Shown: in pieces, positions 1-11,619 of the stretch
How positions within the stretch are numbered: position 1 is the stretch's first letter
How the letters are laid out: every line of letters begins with the position of its first letter
Assembly: GCA_026745465.1 (NCBI GenBank)
Contig: JACYXH010000087.1
Location: forward strand, 920,001 to 984,000
DNA from: Lota lota
Lineage: Eukaryota; Chordata; Actinopteri; Gadiformes; Lotidae
DNA length: 64,000 nt
Reading direction: 5' to 3'
Notes under the pieces: model-generated
Database searches by the model: none
The model's input: the letters and a program-made list of their open reading frames with translations, nothing else
Told to the model about the DNA's origin: nothing
Translations under genes and position numbers: made by a program

Positions 1-59
1 GGTAACGATCAGATTATAGGATTATCACAGTGACATGTTTGCAAGATTAATGTAATCCA

Positions 60-60
60 C

Positions 61-101
<41 letters not shown>
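60..101. repeat. CT/CA microsatellite
   Basis: A short CT run passes directly into a CA run, just before the minisatellite that follows. No gene signal is seen here. Confidence 0.9.
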
Positions 102-104
<3 letters not shown>

Positions 105-515
105 AAACCAGTGAGTTAAACAATAAACCAGTCAGTTGGACCTAGTAAACCAGTGAGTTAAACAGTAAACCAGCCAGTTAAACAGTGAACCAGTGAGTTA
201 TACAGTAAACCAGTCAGGTAAACAATAAACCAGTCAGTTAAACATAGTAAACCAGCCAGTTAAACAGTAAACCAGTTAAACAGTAAACCAGTTAGTTAAA
301 CATAGTAAACCAGTCAGTTAACAGTAAACCAGTCAGTTAAACATAGTAAATCAGTTAGTTAAACAGTAAACCATTCAGTTAAACACAGTACACCAGTCAG
401 TTAAACATAGTAAACCAGCCAGTTAAACATTAAACCATTCAGTTAAACACAGTAAACCAATCAGTTAAACATTAAACCAGCCAATAAACAATAAACCAGT
501 CAGTTCAAAAGTATA
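102..515. repeat. AT-rich minisatellite
   Basis: Imperfect tandem repeats of about 20-25 bp are built around the words GTAAACCAG and TCAGTTAAACA. The array fills about 400 bp and has drifted by point changes and small indels. No open frame or splice signal is associated with it. Confidence 0.9.
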
Positions 516-742
516 CCATGTAAACCAGATAGCTACTCTTACCATTTAAGTCCAGTACTCTATTTTCATTGTCCAGCTCCATGTCTGTCTGTTTCTTTAT
601 GTATTGTATATTTGTCTGTCTGTCTTGTTGTTTAATGGCTGTCTATATACTGTCTGTTTTATTCCAACTCATCAAGTTCATGTTCTCCCAGTCCCCCTCC
701 CCCGTCCCCCGCCCCGCCCCATTTATGTGATTTCTTACATTT

Positions 743-1041
743 TACAGTTGGCACCGCTTCTGTGGGGAAAGATTCCTTGGATGATGATGATGTCACATGG
801 AGGGTGTGTCTTAGCAACCAAATGGAACAGGACTCCGCCCTCGTTTCTGCCAACAGGAACGGATGGACCTACAGAGAGAGGAGGAGAAAAGACAGGAGAT
901 ATGAACGGAAAGGCCAAAGAGATGAAGAGAAGAAAGGAGAGGAGAGAAGGAGAGTAGCAGACTGTCTTGACGTTGTACGTTATTTCTCTGGTGAAAGGAT
1001 CAGAAATATTTCATTTAAATCTTTTCACAAAAATATATCAT
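743..1041 (+). other. unidentified open frame, weak exon candidate
   Basis: After an acceptor-like TTTTACAG a frame stays open through an acidic DDDD stretch into a very basic Arg/Lys/Glu-rich segment and stops near 1042. I do not recognise it. The basic part is compositionally simple and may be chance. It could belong to the same unidentified plus-strand transcript as the frame at 1496-1648, but no phase link can be shown. Confidence 0.15.
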
Positions 1042-1176
1042 AATTCAAATATTGGAATGTTATTTACAAATAAGTATTCCTATCTGAGCCCGTCCCATCC
1101 TATATGGTAAATGGTGGTGTATAGCCTACCACCCTGGTCACGTGACACCTATTCATTGATTTGAACATGCACACAC

Positions 1177-1177
1177 A

Positions 1178-1236
<59 letters not shown>
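1177..1236. repeat. (AC)n microsatellite
   Basis: An almost pure AC run on the plus strand. It abuts the candidate minus-strand exon at 1237-1355, where it would lie directly after the donor site. Confidence 0.95.
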
Positions 1237-1238
<2 letters not shown>

Positions 1239-1355
1239 CCAGGCTGTCCAGCAGCAGTAGCAGCGACTCGGTCAGGATGCAGAAGCGTGGGTTCCAGACA
1301 GCAGGCTCCGCCTGCTGGCCGCAGGACAGCCAATGGATGGAGGAGCACTGCATCT
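1237..1355 (-). CDS. candidate internal exon, unidentified gene
   Basis: On the minus strand a TTGCAG acceptor and a GAG|GTGTGT donor bracket 119 bp that are open in one frame (roughly 39 residues). The frame contains the words HWLSCGQQ and WNPRFCILTESLLLLLDS. The W-x-x-RFCIL-x-x-LLLL pattern is faintly reminiscent of the first strands of a PH domain, but I cannot assign a family. It lies downstream of phf19 on the same strand and could be an exon of the next gene. A chance ORF is a serious alternative. Confidence 0.25.
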
Positions 1356-1495
1356 CTGCAACAATAACCTTTTTTTTTTTATTGTTCTTACCATTATTGT
1401 TGAGGCCAATGTTTATTCTTAAAAGACAGCTATATTTTGCTTATTATAGACTCTTTATTACTTTTAATAATTTATCCAGGGTTGACCAAGCTTTA

Positions 1496-1648
1496 AAATA
1501 TATGAAGTATATGAAGCGCCCCATGTCTCTTGTCATCAAGCCGGCCAATCAGAAGCCAAAGCATTCTCTGCATCTCACCAACCCCAAACACATGGACTAC
1601 ACCGGTTCCCTTATAGAGTTCAGAGAGCAGTATGTATCTCCAGAGTGA
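1496..1648 (+). CDS. candidate terminal exon, unidentified gene
   Basis: The frame opens after an acceptor-like TTTATCCAG and runs about 50 codons to TGA. Its composition is protein-like (words such as MSLVIKPANQKPKHSL and YTGSLIEFREQYV) and it is not repeat-derived. It would be the last coding exon of a plus-strand gene converging on phf19, but no upstream exon could be linked and no family was recognised. Confidence 0.25.
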   Translation, partial: KYMKYMKRPMSLVIKPANQKPKHSLHLTNPKHMDYTGSLIEFREQYVSPE

Positions 1649-2640
1649 ACACTGAGCAGATATTGAACGTACTCCACAAGCTACTGTTCAGGTTGCACTG
1701 GGTGACCTAGTGATCTCGAAAAAAAGAAACACTTTTACGCTCTAGTGTGTAAGGCTGCATTAGTGGATTTTAGATCACCGAATACACAGTCAAGAAAAAC
1801 AACAGGGAGGTCATTGTGTGGGAAGAGGCAGTGTGGTGGAAGTCACGTTAACCCCGAATACCCTGCACAAATATGTTCACTTCACAGATTGATCTGCTCA
1901 TGTGCTTCGTGGTTAAGAATGGATTTCTCTCTTTCAAACTGATACCATGATCGTAATTATGGTTAGTTAGAATTTGTATTCTTTGGTCAAACTCCCCTCA
2001 GAGATACATAGTAAATTTACAGTATAAATATAGCCCTTTCTTCATAGCCAGTATATATCAAGTATGTATACCATCTTGTCACTCAAAGTACTTTACTTTA
2101 TAGTTAACGTCTGACATTCAGACACTGGTGTCAGCCATGCATGGTCTACAGTCTCATGTCCTCATTGAGAACTGTTAGGAGTTGCGAGATGGACCTTCTC
2201 AGATGCTGTTACTCATGACAAATGAAGTAAAAGGGAAAACACAGGGGCAGATGCGGACAAACAGACGTCCAGCTTCCAGATCCAGCAGCCAATCACCACA
2301 CACTCACCCGCCACCTTCATCCACCCCACTTCCTCACACCTGGACAGGTGTCCAAAGAGCTTCTCCATGGCAACCTCCTGCTGCATGGTGCCAGGGGTTC
2401 TAGAAATGAGCCAGAGAGCAGTACGCACTGGCTGTCTCTAGGTCTATGGACAGGATCTGCTTCAGGAACTAATCATCAAGACTCTAGACAGTGGATTCAC
2501 CTGTCTCTCTAAACCCTGCACATCCCACACACAGGGACTGTGACTCTCCCACTGTCCAATGTTACTTTTTAAATAGACACACCCACGTGAACGTAACACC
2601 TTAATTCACTTAACAGATTAACATGGAGGCTGTCTCACTC
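1649..2640. other. mostly featureless intergenic DNA
   Basis: Mixed AT-rich sequence. The only possible signal is a minus-strand patch near 2347-2401 with AG/GT boundaries and the frame MQQEVAMEKLFGHLSR, which resembles a first-exon fragment but matches nothing I know. No RNA gene or transposon ends are seen. Confidence 0.4.
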
Positions 2641-2653
2641 TCACTTGTCTAGT

Positions 2654-2654
<1 letters not shown>

Positions 2655-2720
<66 letters not shown>
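2655..2720. repeat. (CA)n microsatellite
   Basis: A near-pure CA run of about 65 bp in the region between the unidentified left end and the 3' side of phf19. Confidence 0.95.
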
Positions 2721-2722
<2 letters not shown>

Positions 2723-4182
2723 TGACAGATTCATAGAAATGGTTGACACTGAAAATGTGAAGTCATTTATTTTAGAAGATTATACCACATGAGCTACGGA
2801 GCTTTGAAACCAGCCAATGACAGAATAATAGCAACAGTGCGTGTGATTATGATTAAAAGACCAATGACCTTGCACACTGATAGATCATGGGGTTTTGGTT
2901 AATATACTGAGAAACCAAGGGTGTGTTGCCATCATCTCAGTGAGGGTTTTGTTTAAGTTTCACTATTTATGATACGAATAACAATACAAGAACAGATTGT
3001 CACAGCAACACATTTATAAATGAAATCCGATGCTCATCAAAGTATATGTATATATTTGAACTATCATATGACAGTGATATCCAATGATACTTATTAAAGT
3101 CATAACATTTTCAAAATAATAACAAAATTTTATCAAACATGATCAATTTACCAAACAATTGTGTTTAGTAGATAAGGCAACATGTAAACTTGCATAGATA
3201 CCTTTAAATAGTGCAGTATTTCTGGTCTGGGGAGAGAGCACAATAAACAAACAATGTACCCCACATATAAAAAAAAAATAAGAAAGAAAATCAAAAGCTC
3301 AAGACCTTTCTTCGTTTGTTAAATGACACAACATTTTCTCCCCATGCCTGACACAGAGGAAGGAACAGCTTACAAGATCAGAGATAAGCCCAACAACGTA
3401 CAGTGCTAACATGTCAAGCGTAACAACAGCGGTTCGCTTGACAACACCACAGCAGCTAGCTTATGAACATACTGCTTATTTACATGTCAAGCACAAGAAC
3501 AGCAGCTAGCTTGATAAAATAGTGCGCTAACATGTCAAGCACAACATCAGCGCCCAACATCTTAACAAAATGCAGAGCAAACATGTCATCTGCCAGGGGA
3601 GTTAGGATAGGTTATTAGCATTCAGAGCTAATACAACAAAGACAAGATCACAGGTTAGTTTACTGACATACAGCGCATACAGCGGGGGGAATATTAACAA
3701 CTTTTCTCAGGAGTACAATACAGTGAGCTGTTGCCATGGAAACAAGGTTTATTCTGCCTAAAGAAGGCGGCAACTGGTGCGGCGCTCTGAAGCGGAAACC
3801 AGTTTTGGATCCACTGTGAAGGTGCTCAAAGCTTGGGGTGAAGAACATTAAGGTCAGAGGAAAGCAGAAAAAAGCATTTTGAACATTGAAGTGACCTATG
3901 AAATGGTATGGTATGATACGGAACAGGGGTCTTCACTATGGGTCGGGACCCAAAATGGGTTGCGACCTTACAAACACACAAAACACTCTGATCTTTTCGT
4001 GAAAACGAAGAGATCACCTATCCTGGTGTGCTCAGTTTTCTTGGGGCGGCGGTTGGGGCCCAAACACACTGACATTTTGTTTTTTCTTTTGGGTCCCGAG
4101 ATTAAAACGATTAAGAACCCCTGATCCATTGTAACGGTGGGCGTTTTGTTTTCTGTCGGACCATCAGAGGAAGCGTTGTCCT
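2721..4182 (-). other. probable phf19 3' flank or 3' UTR
   Basis: This AT-rich stretch lies downstream of the phf19 stop codon. AATAAA hexamers in minus-strand sense occur at 3748-3753 and 2766-2771, so the 3' UTR could be about 0.4 or 1.4 kb long. It holds a hAT-like MITE (3924-4123) and three loose repeats containing ACATGTCAAGC (about 3408-3590). No coding frame is supported. Confidence 0.45.
3924..4123. mobile_element. hAT-like MITE, 200 bp
   Basis: The ends are imperfect inverted repeats: CAGGGGTCTTCA at the left, and on the right TTAAGAACCCCTG, which reads CAGGGGTTCTTAA on the other strand. The CAGGGGT terminus is typical of hAT non-autonomous elements in fish. No convincing 8-bp target duplication was found, so the flanks have probably mutated. 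It has no coding capacity. Confidence 0.6.
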
Positions 4183-4522
4183 CTAGGGGAACACCTCCTC
4201 CCACTCTAGCAGGTACTGGACCGTCCCCTCGGCCGTGACCCGTCGCGCCAACACCTGGTACTCCCCATTGGTCAGCTGGCCCGCCACTCCGAAGTAGGAG
4301 GAGATAGAGGAGTGCAGGTGGGAGGAGTCGGAGGACAGGTGGGAGGTCTCAGAAAGGAAGTGGGAGGAGTCAGATGGTGGGGTGTGGGTGTGTCCAGCGG
4401 AGTCCTGCTCCTCCAGACCAGACGGCTCCTCTACCGGGAGCTCCTCCCCCACGTCGCCACGACTGGCCCACTGGCTGTAGCTGTTGCTCGGCAGCTTCCT
4501 CTTCCTGCTGCCAACCCTTTTC
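4183..4522 (-). CDS. phf19: phf19 last coding exon (chromo-like C-terminus)
   Basis: This exon opens with a basic KRVGSRKRK segment, runs through a Ser/His-rich linker of repeated SDSSHL-type words, and ends in the conserved YFGVAGQL and LARRVTAEG...YLLEWE block before TAG. In Polycomb-like proteins this C-terminal module contacts the SUZ12/PRC2 core. The linker repeat is an in-frame duplication of TCCTCCCAC-type units. Confidence 0.9.
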
Positions 4523-7500
4523 CTGCATGGATAGACAGAGGTCAGAATGTGGACTGTGTGGGCTGCAATCTGAGTGTTTTAGACCGTGTTGTGTGTTCAT
4601 CTGTTGGGTTGGTGTATATGTTTGGTTTTGCACGCACATATGTGTGTGCGTGCGTGGGTGTGTGTTGTGTGTGTGTGTGTGTGTGTTTGTGTTGTGTGTG
4701 TGTCAGTGTCCCACCTTAAGTGATAGGAGCCGCTGGTTCCAGCAGAGCCATCGGTGGAGACCTGGTCCAGACTCTGGGTTCTACTGGAACCACTGAACAC
4801 AGAAACCACCACCAGAACATTAGATGCACTAGCATAGTGATTAGATGCATTAGCACATAGTGGTTGCATAGTTGCGTAGCAGTGCACAAAAAGCCCATTC
4901 ATTCCCAATGCAAAGCAGTGTACGGTTTGCAACTTTGCGTTGCAGAAGATTTTGCGTTGCGTGTAGAGCCACACTCGTAAACGATTTCCAACGCGTGCAC
5001 AAAAATGCATGCATTTAACTTCACCTATGCAGAAAACTGTGTAGCTGTGTGGTACGAAGCAGTAGTGAAATTCATAACATTCACTTGTGGACCAGTATAT
5101 ACGAGGTGTAATAATAAAACGTGTATAATCCAATACATGAACCCAAATACTGTGGGAAAGAATGATCTAATTATAGAAGCTGTATTTTTGTGGCCAATAC
5201 ATTGGTTTTCACAGAACCTCAAAGCTAAATAATATATATTTGAAAACTTATAATTGATTCAATATCTGAATGAATGTCATATACAGTTTGACAAATGTAG
5301 TCCATGCAAGGGCTTATTGTTTGCATTCTTACATAGCTGAAGACACATAGATCACTTGTCTATTTAGAAACATATACTATAGATATTACACTGTAACTGC
5401 TATGCTTAATGCAGAACAACAAATAACAGAGAAGGTAATTAGCATGTGGTACCGGTACTTTACCTTCTGTTAAAAAAATCAGTTGTGAGCTAAGGGCACT
5501 TTCACACCTATAGTTCTGAAGACTGTCCAATTCAGGGGGGAAGTTGACACTTTGTTGTATTTTCAATTGGTTCGGTCCACACTGGACATTGTTGGGCGAA
5601 CCAAACATTGTAAACAAAAGCCTCGTGGGCGTTTGTCTACTGGATATAAAATCCGAGGGAAACTTCCTTGCTGCGGACAATAATAATGGAGTAACAACAA
5701 CTTTGTGGGGTCTTGGTTTATTATAATTTTGCTTTTGTGTTCCTAAAAATAAGAAATAACCCCATTTCAACCATTTGGTCACTGAATAATGTAAGAATTT
5801 GTTTTTAAATTACCACAAATAATTCCTTTATATAGTCGTCCTACCATATTTCCTTATTGCACCATGTCTGACCGCGACTCATTTGAATCTAGGAAAAGTT
5901 AGTTTGTGTGTTTGGTCCGCACCAGAGTTCGAATGAGCGTTCCCACCAACCCAAATGAACCGTACTATCGGCTGAAACGCTCGATTAGGCTTCATTCCTA
6001 CCAAATCCGGCGTTGCGGCGAAAACCCCCAGTTCAATTATTCATTTGAATGGGGGTAGTGGGGGGGGGGTGCTGAAAAAAAGTTGAAACAGGATCGACTT
6101 TTGGAGAAACGCAACCCCGACGTCACATTCTGGTGGCCAATCAGCCGGCGATCAGACCGGAAGACGACCACCGGAAGAATAACCTCGTTTACCATGTAAC
6201 GTTAGCATCGCAGCATTTCGCTGTTTACCAAGCAACTGTGAAGATGGAGGAGACTGATCGCCGTGTTGTCCTTTCCAGAGCTGTTCAACCCTGCCATGAG
6301 GGAGTGGTTAAAGTTCCCAACATGACGTCACACGAATGGGCCATGAAATGGGCCACTCCCACATCGCCGCAGCGGTCTGCGCTAATCGCTGCAATGACGG
6401 ATTTGCTCTGAATGCAGCCTTAAAACGAACCATTCAGCTCAGGTGTGAAAGCACCCTAAATAAAACCTCAAAATTAAATTGACAACCACTTCTGTGTGCT
6501 TGTCGCTCCACCTGTTGTCTATCTGTCTGACTAACCTCTTAAGGCTCTGCAGTTCATCCAGGGTGAAGTCAAAGATGTTGGCCATGTGATGGTTGGCGTT
6601 CCAACTGCAGAACTCGTTCTACACACACACACACACACACACACTAGGATGTTTACTTGAGCAGAAACAAACACAAACACATTACACACTACTTTACATC
6701 CACAAGTAACTACACTACTGTAATATACACTACTAGTTATACGAGTTGATTCGTTAGTTTTGTGTTGTCTTATACAATCGTACACAATTGAACACACAGT
6801 ATTGCATATTGCAGCATGCAACATAATGCACAAAACTTAAAAGGTGCTGTAGGAAATAATAGCTATAATGTGAGTGCAAGTTGTTAGAAATGCTATGGCC
6901 ATCTGTCCGCTATGGGTGAGTGAAATGTTCGGGCGAGTGAAATGTTCTGTGAGAATATCTGTTCTGGTTGACTGAGCGCCTGCCTCTGTATGACATCGCC
7001 GCCGGCTCATTTCTGACCAATCAGGGCCTCTCTGCCCAGATTGGTTCAGAAAGGAAGGAAGGGAGCAGACAGAGCGGTATCATATTTCCAAATCTTACTC
7101 TCTCTTCTGCTCTCTCTGTTTGTTGCAATGTGGTATGTTAAAATGTGTCAGTTCTACGCAGGCTATGAATGATTCATTCAACCAATGCTAGTGACCGGTG
7201 TATTCAATGTGTACGCCTGGGGTGGCTTCTATCTCCAGCACACTAAATCACATGATTAAGGTCAGAACCGTTGAAGCATGTAGACTTTGTTGTTATGGAG
7301 CAAGAACCTTGGTTGATGGAAGACCATGCTCTAAGTCATGCTATATTCATTCATTCACTTATTTTAAGTTTTAAGTTTAAGTTATTTGGGTTAACTATTA
7401 AAAGTAATCTTTTCAGAAATACTGATTAATACCGTTTTTTTTGTATGTTCTTGTAGTTGTAATTGATTTTTATTGTAGATAATTTAAAACATACATTTAT

Positions 7501-7737
7501 TTCAAATAAATAACTTTAATAATGGTTTACAAAAAGAAGATGCATGACGCCATCTTTTTTGTATTTTGTCAAGTTTGACTTCAGCATAACATTAGAGGGA
7601 ATTACTACAACACACGCAAGACTCATTTACATTCCTTACATTAGGGATGGCATCTTCCAGAAGCCACCGGGCCTTTCTCTTTCTTCTTTCTGCTGGAGTG
7701 CTACACATACGACACACACACACACACACACACACAG

Positions 7738-7771
<34 letters not shown>

Positions 7772-10700
7772 ACAGACACACAGTCTTGTAAAGTAGATAT
7801 TTGGAAGGGAACCTTCAGATGTTAGTTGGTAGGAAGCCTAGAGTTTGGGGGGGGGGCGGGGTTTACCTGTTCTTGACCCCTCCTTTGCGTCCCCTCCCCC
7901 CGTCTCTCTGGGTGCGCTCAAGAAACAGTTTGGAGGGGGGGTTGGGAGGAACGCGGGTCTGCAGTCGGAAAATACACTTTCTCTTCTTAATCTCCTTCCC
8001 GCACAGGAACCTATGCAAACAAACGCACATCGTATAAACAATCTTAATCTTAAATTCTTAATCTAAACTACTCCAAAGTTAAAGTGATCTGTATAATATG
8101 GTGCCAGTGGTCTGGATGCATCTGCTCTCTGTTTAACTTCATACATCACAACTACTTATCCTTCCAAGGGTTTATGGGTCATTTATGATGTCTATCTGGA
8201 TTTTGATTGTTGGGATATTGTGATTTAGATTCCTCGTTCTAATGTCTTCCTCAAAGAACTGATTTACGACGGTTGTAAAATGATCAAATGGTCTCATGCG
8301 CAGTGAGGTTTAGATTGCTGTCAGTTTAGTGGTTGACAATTGATTCAGCAATTATACCAGATGCAATTTTAAAAGTCTGTATGTGTGTGTGGGTGTGTGT
8401 CTTACTTGCTCTTGTACTTGTTTAAAGCATCCAGGATGTGTTTCTCCTTCTCTGAGGGAGGGGTATTAGACAACTATATAAAAAATACAAAGCAGCAAAA
8501 AAGTGCAGTTTAGTGCCGTGTATAGTCTCACTAGTACATTAGAACGCATTCAAGTTTGGTACTACTATAGAACACTTAAGAATAGTATAGACCAGTATAG
8601 TATCCTATAGTATAGTAGAGCATGGAACGGTATTGGACTGGTACAGCAGAGTATGGAGCAGTATTGGTCTAGTATAGTAGAGGATGGAACACTATTGGTC
8701 TAGCATAGTAGATTGTTGAATGGTATTGGTCTAGAATAGTAAGGGGCCTGTTACAGACCTTGCCCAGTTGTAGCTGCTCCCAGTGAGTAGAGATGAAGCC
8801 CAGAATCTCCTCCAGCTCAAAGTACTTCTTCTTCCTGCTGAGGCCCAGGTTATAGAGAGCCAGCTGGACCACATCCACCCAGCGCAGCGCCAGCCGACGC
8901 ACATACTCACTCCCCTTATTACACACACAGCACAGGTAGAGGTAGAACCTGGCGCAGCAAGGGAAACGACAGTATTAGACATGGACGGCAGAAGATGAAT
9001 GAAGACAAACTACAGCATAACAACGTTGAACATACACGAAACAGCTTTTACATCTCGAGGGTTTTGATGAACATGCGCTAAAACATATTTTACGGCTTTG
9101 AGAGAGGGGAGGATGTACCTGTCTCCAAACATGATAGGATCCTGAACACACTGGATGCAGGCTTCATGGAACCACTGCTGGCATCTCCAACACTGGAGCA
9201 TCTTCAGATACCACCTATACAAAGCAGATCAGTGCCTTTAACAAGAAGCATACACACCATAATCATATTAACATTTAGACTAATTTCATTATCAGACAAA
9301 CCATAGCCATATTTATAATAATGTTGCAGAGGTCTCTCTGTGTTATTTCACAAGCTTCTGTGATTGGTTGGTCTTACTCTCCAGGGCCTCCACAGTAGCA
9401 GTAACACTGCTGCTGATTGGTCCGATGCTGCGAGTCCCACTGCAATGCATCCGGGTCGTAGGGCAACACCTGCTTCATGGCCACCAGGGCCTTTGCTATG
9501 GGTCCCTTCTTAAGAGCGCCCCCTTTCTGTTGGGAGTAAACACACACACTTGGTCAATTTGAGTGTTTAGTAGGTTTGTTATGTCAAGTCACATTTTTTT
9601 GTATAGCCCTTAATCACAGTTCTCACAATTTATGATGTGTGTGTGTATGGGTGTGTTTGTGTCTCGTCTGTCTGTGTGTGTGAGTCTCATCTGTCTGTGT
9701 TTGTGGCATTACCCTGACAGCTAGTGCGAAGATGCAGCGGCGACAGAACCATGGAGCATGCTCATTGCTGCCCTCTACGGGAGGACTGTGGCACTGCTGG
9801 TGAAAACCTGAAATCACACACAGAAGACACACTCCGTTTACAGACACAAATAGCTATTGAGGAGATCACTGCTGCAGAATCACGTTTTTATCAACTGATT
9901 GTTTTTTCCTTTCAAAAGCGGTTCAATTTGCTAAAAAAAATGTGTTATTTTCAGACCTGTAGCTGATAAAGGACAATTATAAAACTGGCCCAAATCTGAA
10001 TTGAAAAGATAAGATTCAATGTGATTTGTGCTGCTCACACTGAAATAAATCGGATCTGAGTCACATAAGAGCAAAAAAGATTTGTCTCACTTTTGCTTTC
10101 AGTGTGAACTAGTAACTTATTAGTGTTCACCAACTTACCAATGCCACACTTGCCACAGATGAGGATGCGGTTACCATGGTTACTAGAGTTCCTCTGGTCC
10201 TCCTCCTCCTGACACACTGAGCAGTGAGGCTCCTCCCCTGGGATGCCGGCTGCAGGATCAGAAAGCATGTGAATAAAAGAAGAACAGTGCAATGTGATTT
10301 TATTATGAGCCTAATCTCCTAGTCTAGCTTTCCCAGTCCATCTCATTTACGTTTAGCAGACGCTTTTATCCAAAGCAACTTCTATGCAAGGGAACAGCCA
10401 GCTTGTCGGGAGCAGTTAGGTGTCTTGCTCAGGTACACCTCACACTCAACTAGGAGGAGCCGGGGATCGACCTAGCAACTTTCCAGTTACAAGTCAACCC
10501 ACTCTACCTCCTGAGCTAAGCCGACCCATCTCCCATGCTACCATTCTCCAGTCAATCTCCCATTCTAGCGTTCCCAGTCCATCTGCCAATCTAGCTTTCC
10601 CAGTCCATCTCGTAGTGTAGCGTTCCCAGTCCATCTCGTAGTCGAGCTTCCCCAGTCCATCTCCCTGTCTAGCTTTCTCAGTCCAGCTCCCACTATGTTT

Positions 10701-11619
10701 AACTGGTACATCTCCCAGTATGTTGGACTGGTAACCCACCATGCTGGATGTCCTTCCAGAGGACCCAGAACCGTGAGTTGTCCTCAAACGTCACGAAGCA
10801 GCTCTGACGCTGAGTACTGATCTGGTTGGAGGAAAACTTGTATTATTTTAAACAAATAGTACAAATAATAGTTTGTATAATAATTGTTCAATATTATAAT
10901 TATGGTAAACCTTGTCTTGTACACGTTCTACAAAGAAAATACACTTCACAATCTGTAGAATTTCAAATAAATGTTGAACATACTTGAGTACAGTGCTAGG
11001 ACTTCCTGTATTCATTACAGTATTTCTGGTACTTTTCTTTTCTTTTACTTTAACAGTGAAAAAAAGTATTTTCCATCTGTATTCATGTAATGTATTCACA
11101 TCATGAATGTTTAAAGACTTCAGCCCTTTTCAAAGAATTTGCTCTCATCTGTCTTCCTGTCTCTCAAGGATGCAACTCTCACTTTTCCCCACCAGGTGGG
11201 AGAAGGTGGAAGGCTTTCTTTCATTCTGAACCAAACCATGACTTATTTATTTTTTAAGTGTGTGATCATTGATCATACACTGATTAATGTCCTGTGATTC
11301 AATCTTTGGTTTTGATTGTGTGCTTGTACTTACTTGTGTGTAAAATATGTGCACCGTTTATGTCTCTGTATGCACTGGGGCATCTTTTATTTTTGTGTTG
11401 CATGCTTGTGTGTGTGGCTGGTGTGAGACGTACCCTCTGTATGCGGCCCAGGTAATACAGGCCATCGGACCAATGACAGAGGACATACTGCTCCACAGTT
11501 AGACTTGACTCCAGTGCCTCGGTTGGGACACGCCTGCTGACCCCTGACCTGCACCCAGAGGTCTGCAGGGATGGGGGCTCTGGACTGCTGCAGTAGCCCT
11601 CAACCAGGTCCTCCAACAT
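4183..11619 (-). CDS. phf19: PHD finger protein 19 (Polycomb-like 3)
   Basis: Polycomb-like accessory subunit of PRC2; in the family the Tudor domain binds H3K36me3 and guides H3K27 methylation in the nucleus. Thirteen coding exons read on the minus strand: 11619-11434, 10821-10740, 10249-10139, 9807-9713, 9526-9378, 9214-9119, 8948-8759, 8473-8406, 8010-7867, 7700-7640, 6618-6536, 4792-4715, 4522-4183. All phases join to give 560 codons (human PHF19 about 580). Tudor spans about residues 42-89 ([31 protein letters not shown]). PHD1 spans 96-152 with its Cys/His set (CSVC, CGKC, HQQC, WFCRRC). PHD2 spans about 195-255 ([17 protein letters not shown]). The extended domain (RWVDVV.LALYNL) and a C-terminal chromo-like segment ([21 protein letters not shown]) follow. 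These last words fit PHF19 better than PHF1 or MTF2. The exon 1 start is the first ATG after the acceptor at 11624-11625. Confidence 0.93.
5494..6456. mobile_element. non-autonomous Harbinger-like DNA transposon
   Basis: A 963-bp element in the phf19 intron between the exons at 6536 and 4792. The terminal inverted repeats are GGGCACTTTCACACCT on the left and AGGTGTGAAAGCACCC on the right (two mismatches), flanked on both sides by the trinucleotide TAA. A 3-bp TWA target duplication is the PIF/Harbinger signature. The interior has only short frames and no recognisable transposase or Myb-like gene, so it must be mobilised in trans or be dead. Confidence 0.75.
6839..7110 (+). mobile_element. interspersed repeat, partial copy of the 16.77-kb MITE
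   Basis: The sequence shares long words with 16768-17087, in the same order: AAGGTGCTGTAGG, GCCATCTGTC, GAGAATATCTGTT, GGCTCATTTCTGACC, GATTGGTTCAG. It therefore belongs to the same family, but its right terminus is not preserved. It sits in a phf19 intron. Confidence 0.65.
7711..7782. repeat. (CA)n microsatellite at a phf19 acceptor
   Basis: The CA run on the plus strand is a UG run in the phf19 transcript and ends about 10 nt before the acceptor of the exon at 7700. UG repeats in this position are known TDP-43 or CELF binding sites in other genes. Confidence 0.9.
8590..8745. repeat. minisatellite, about 37-bp unit
   Basis: About four imperfect units with the words GTATTGGTCTAG and AGTAGAG(C/G)ATGGAAC. 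The array lies in the phf19 intron just after the donor of the exon at 8948-8759. Confidence 0.8.
10313..10720. repeat. minisatellite, about 31-bp unit, split by a SINE
   Basis: Units read roughly TCTAGCTTTCCCAGTCCATC. One unit lies at 10318-10344 and five or more at 10533-10720, with a SINE inserted between them. The array is in the phf19 intron between the exons at 10821 and 10249. Confidence 0.8.
10345..10525 (-). mobile_element. tRNA-derived SINE
   Basis: Read on the minus strand, the head has an A-box-like TAGCTCAGGAGG and a B-box-like GGTCGATCCCC, and the tail ends in AAAGCGTCTGCTAAACGTAA, a tail word common to fish SINEs. It is flanked by a 7-bp duplication, CCATCTC (10338-10344 and 10526-10532). 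It is inserted into a minisatellite, so it is younger than the first array units. It is not a functional tRNA gene because the cloverleaf is incomplete. Confidence 0.8.

Noticed and set aside
10345-10525. tRNA gene on the minus strand
   Set aside because: A and B boxes are present, but the acceptor stem and cloverleaf are not, and a SINE tail and target duplication mark it as a SINE.
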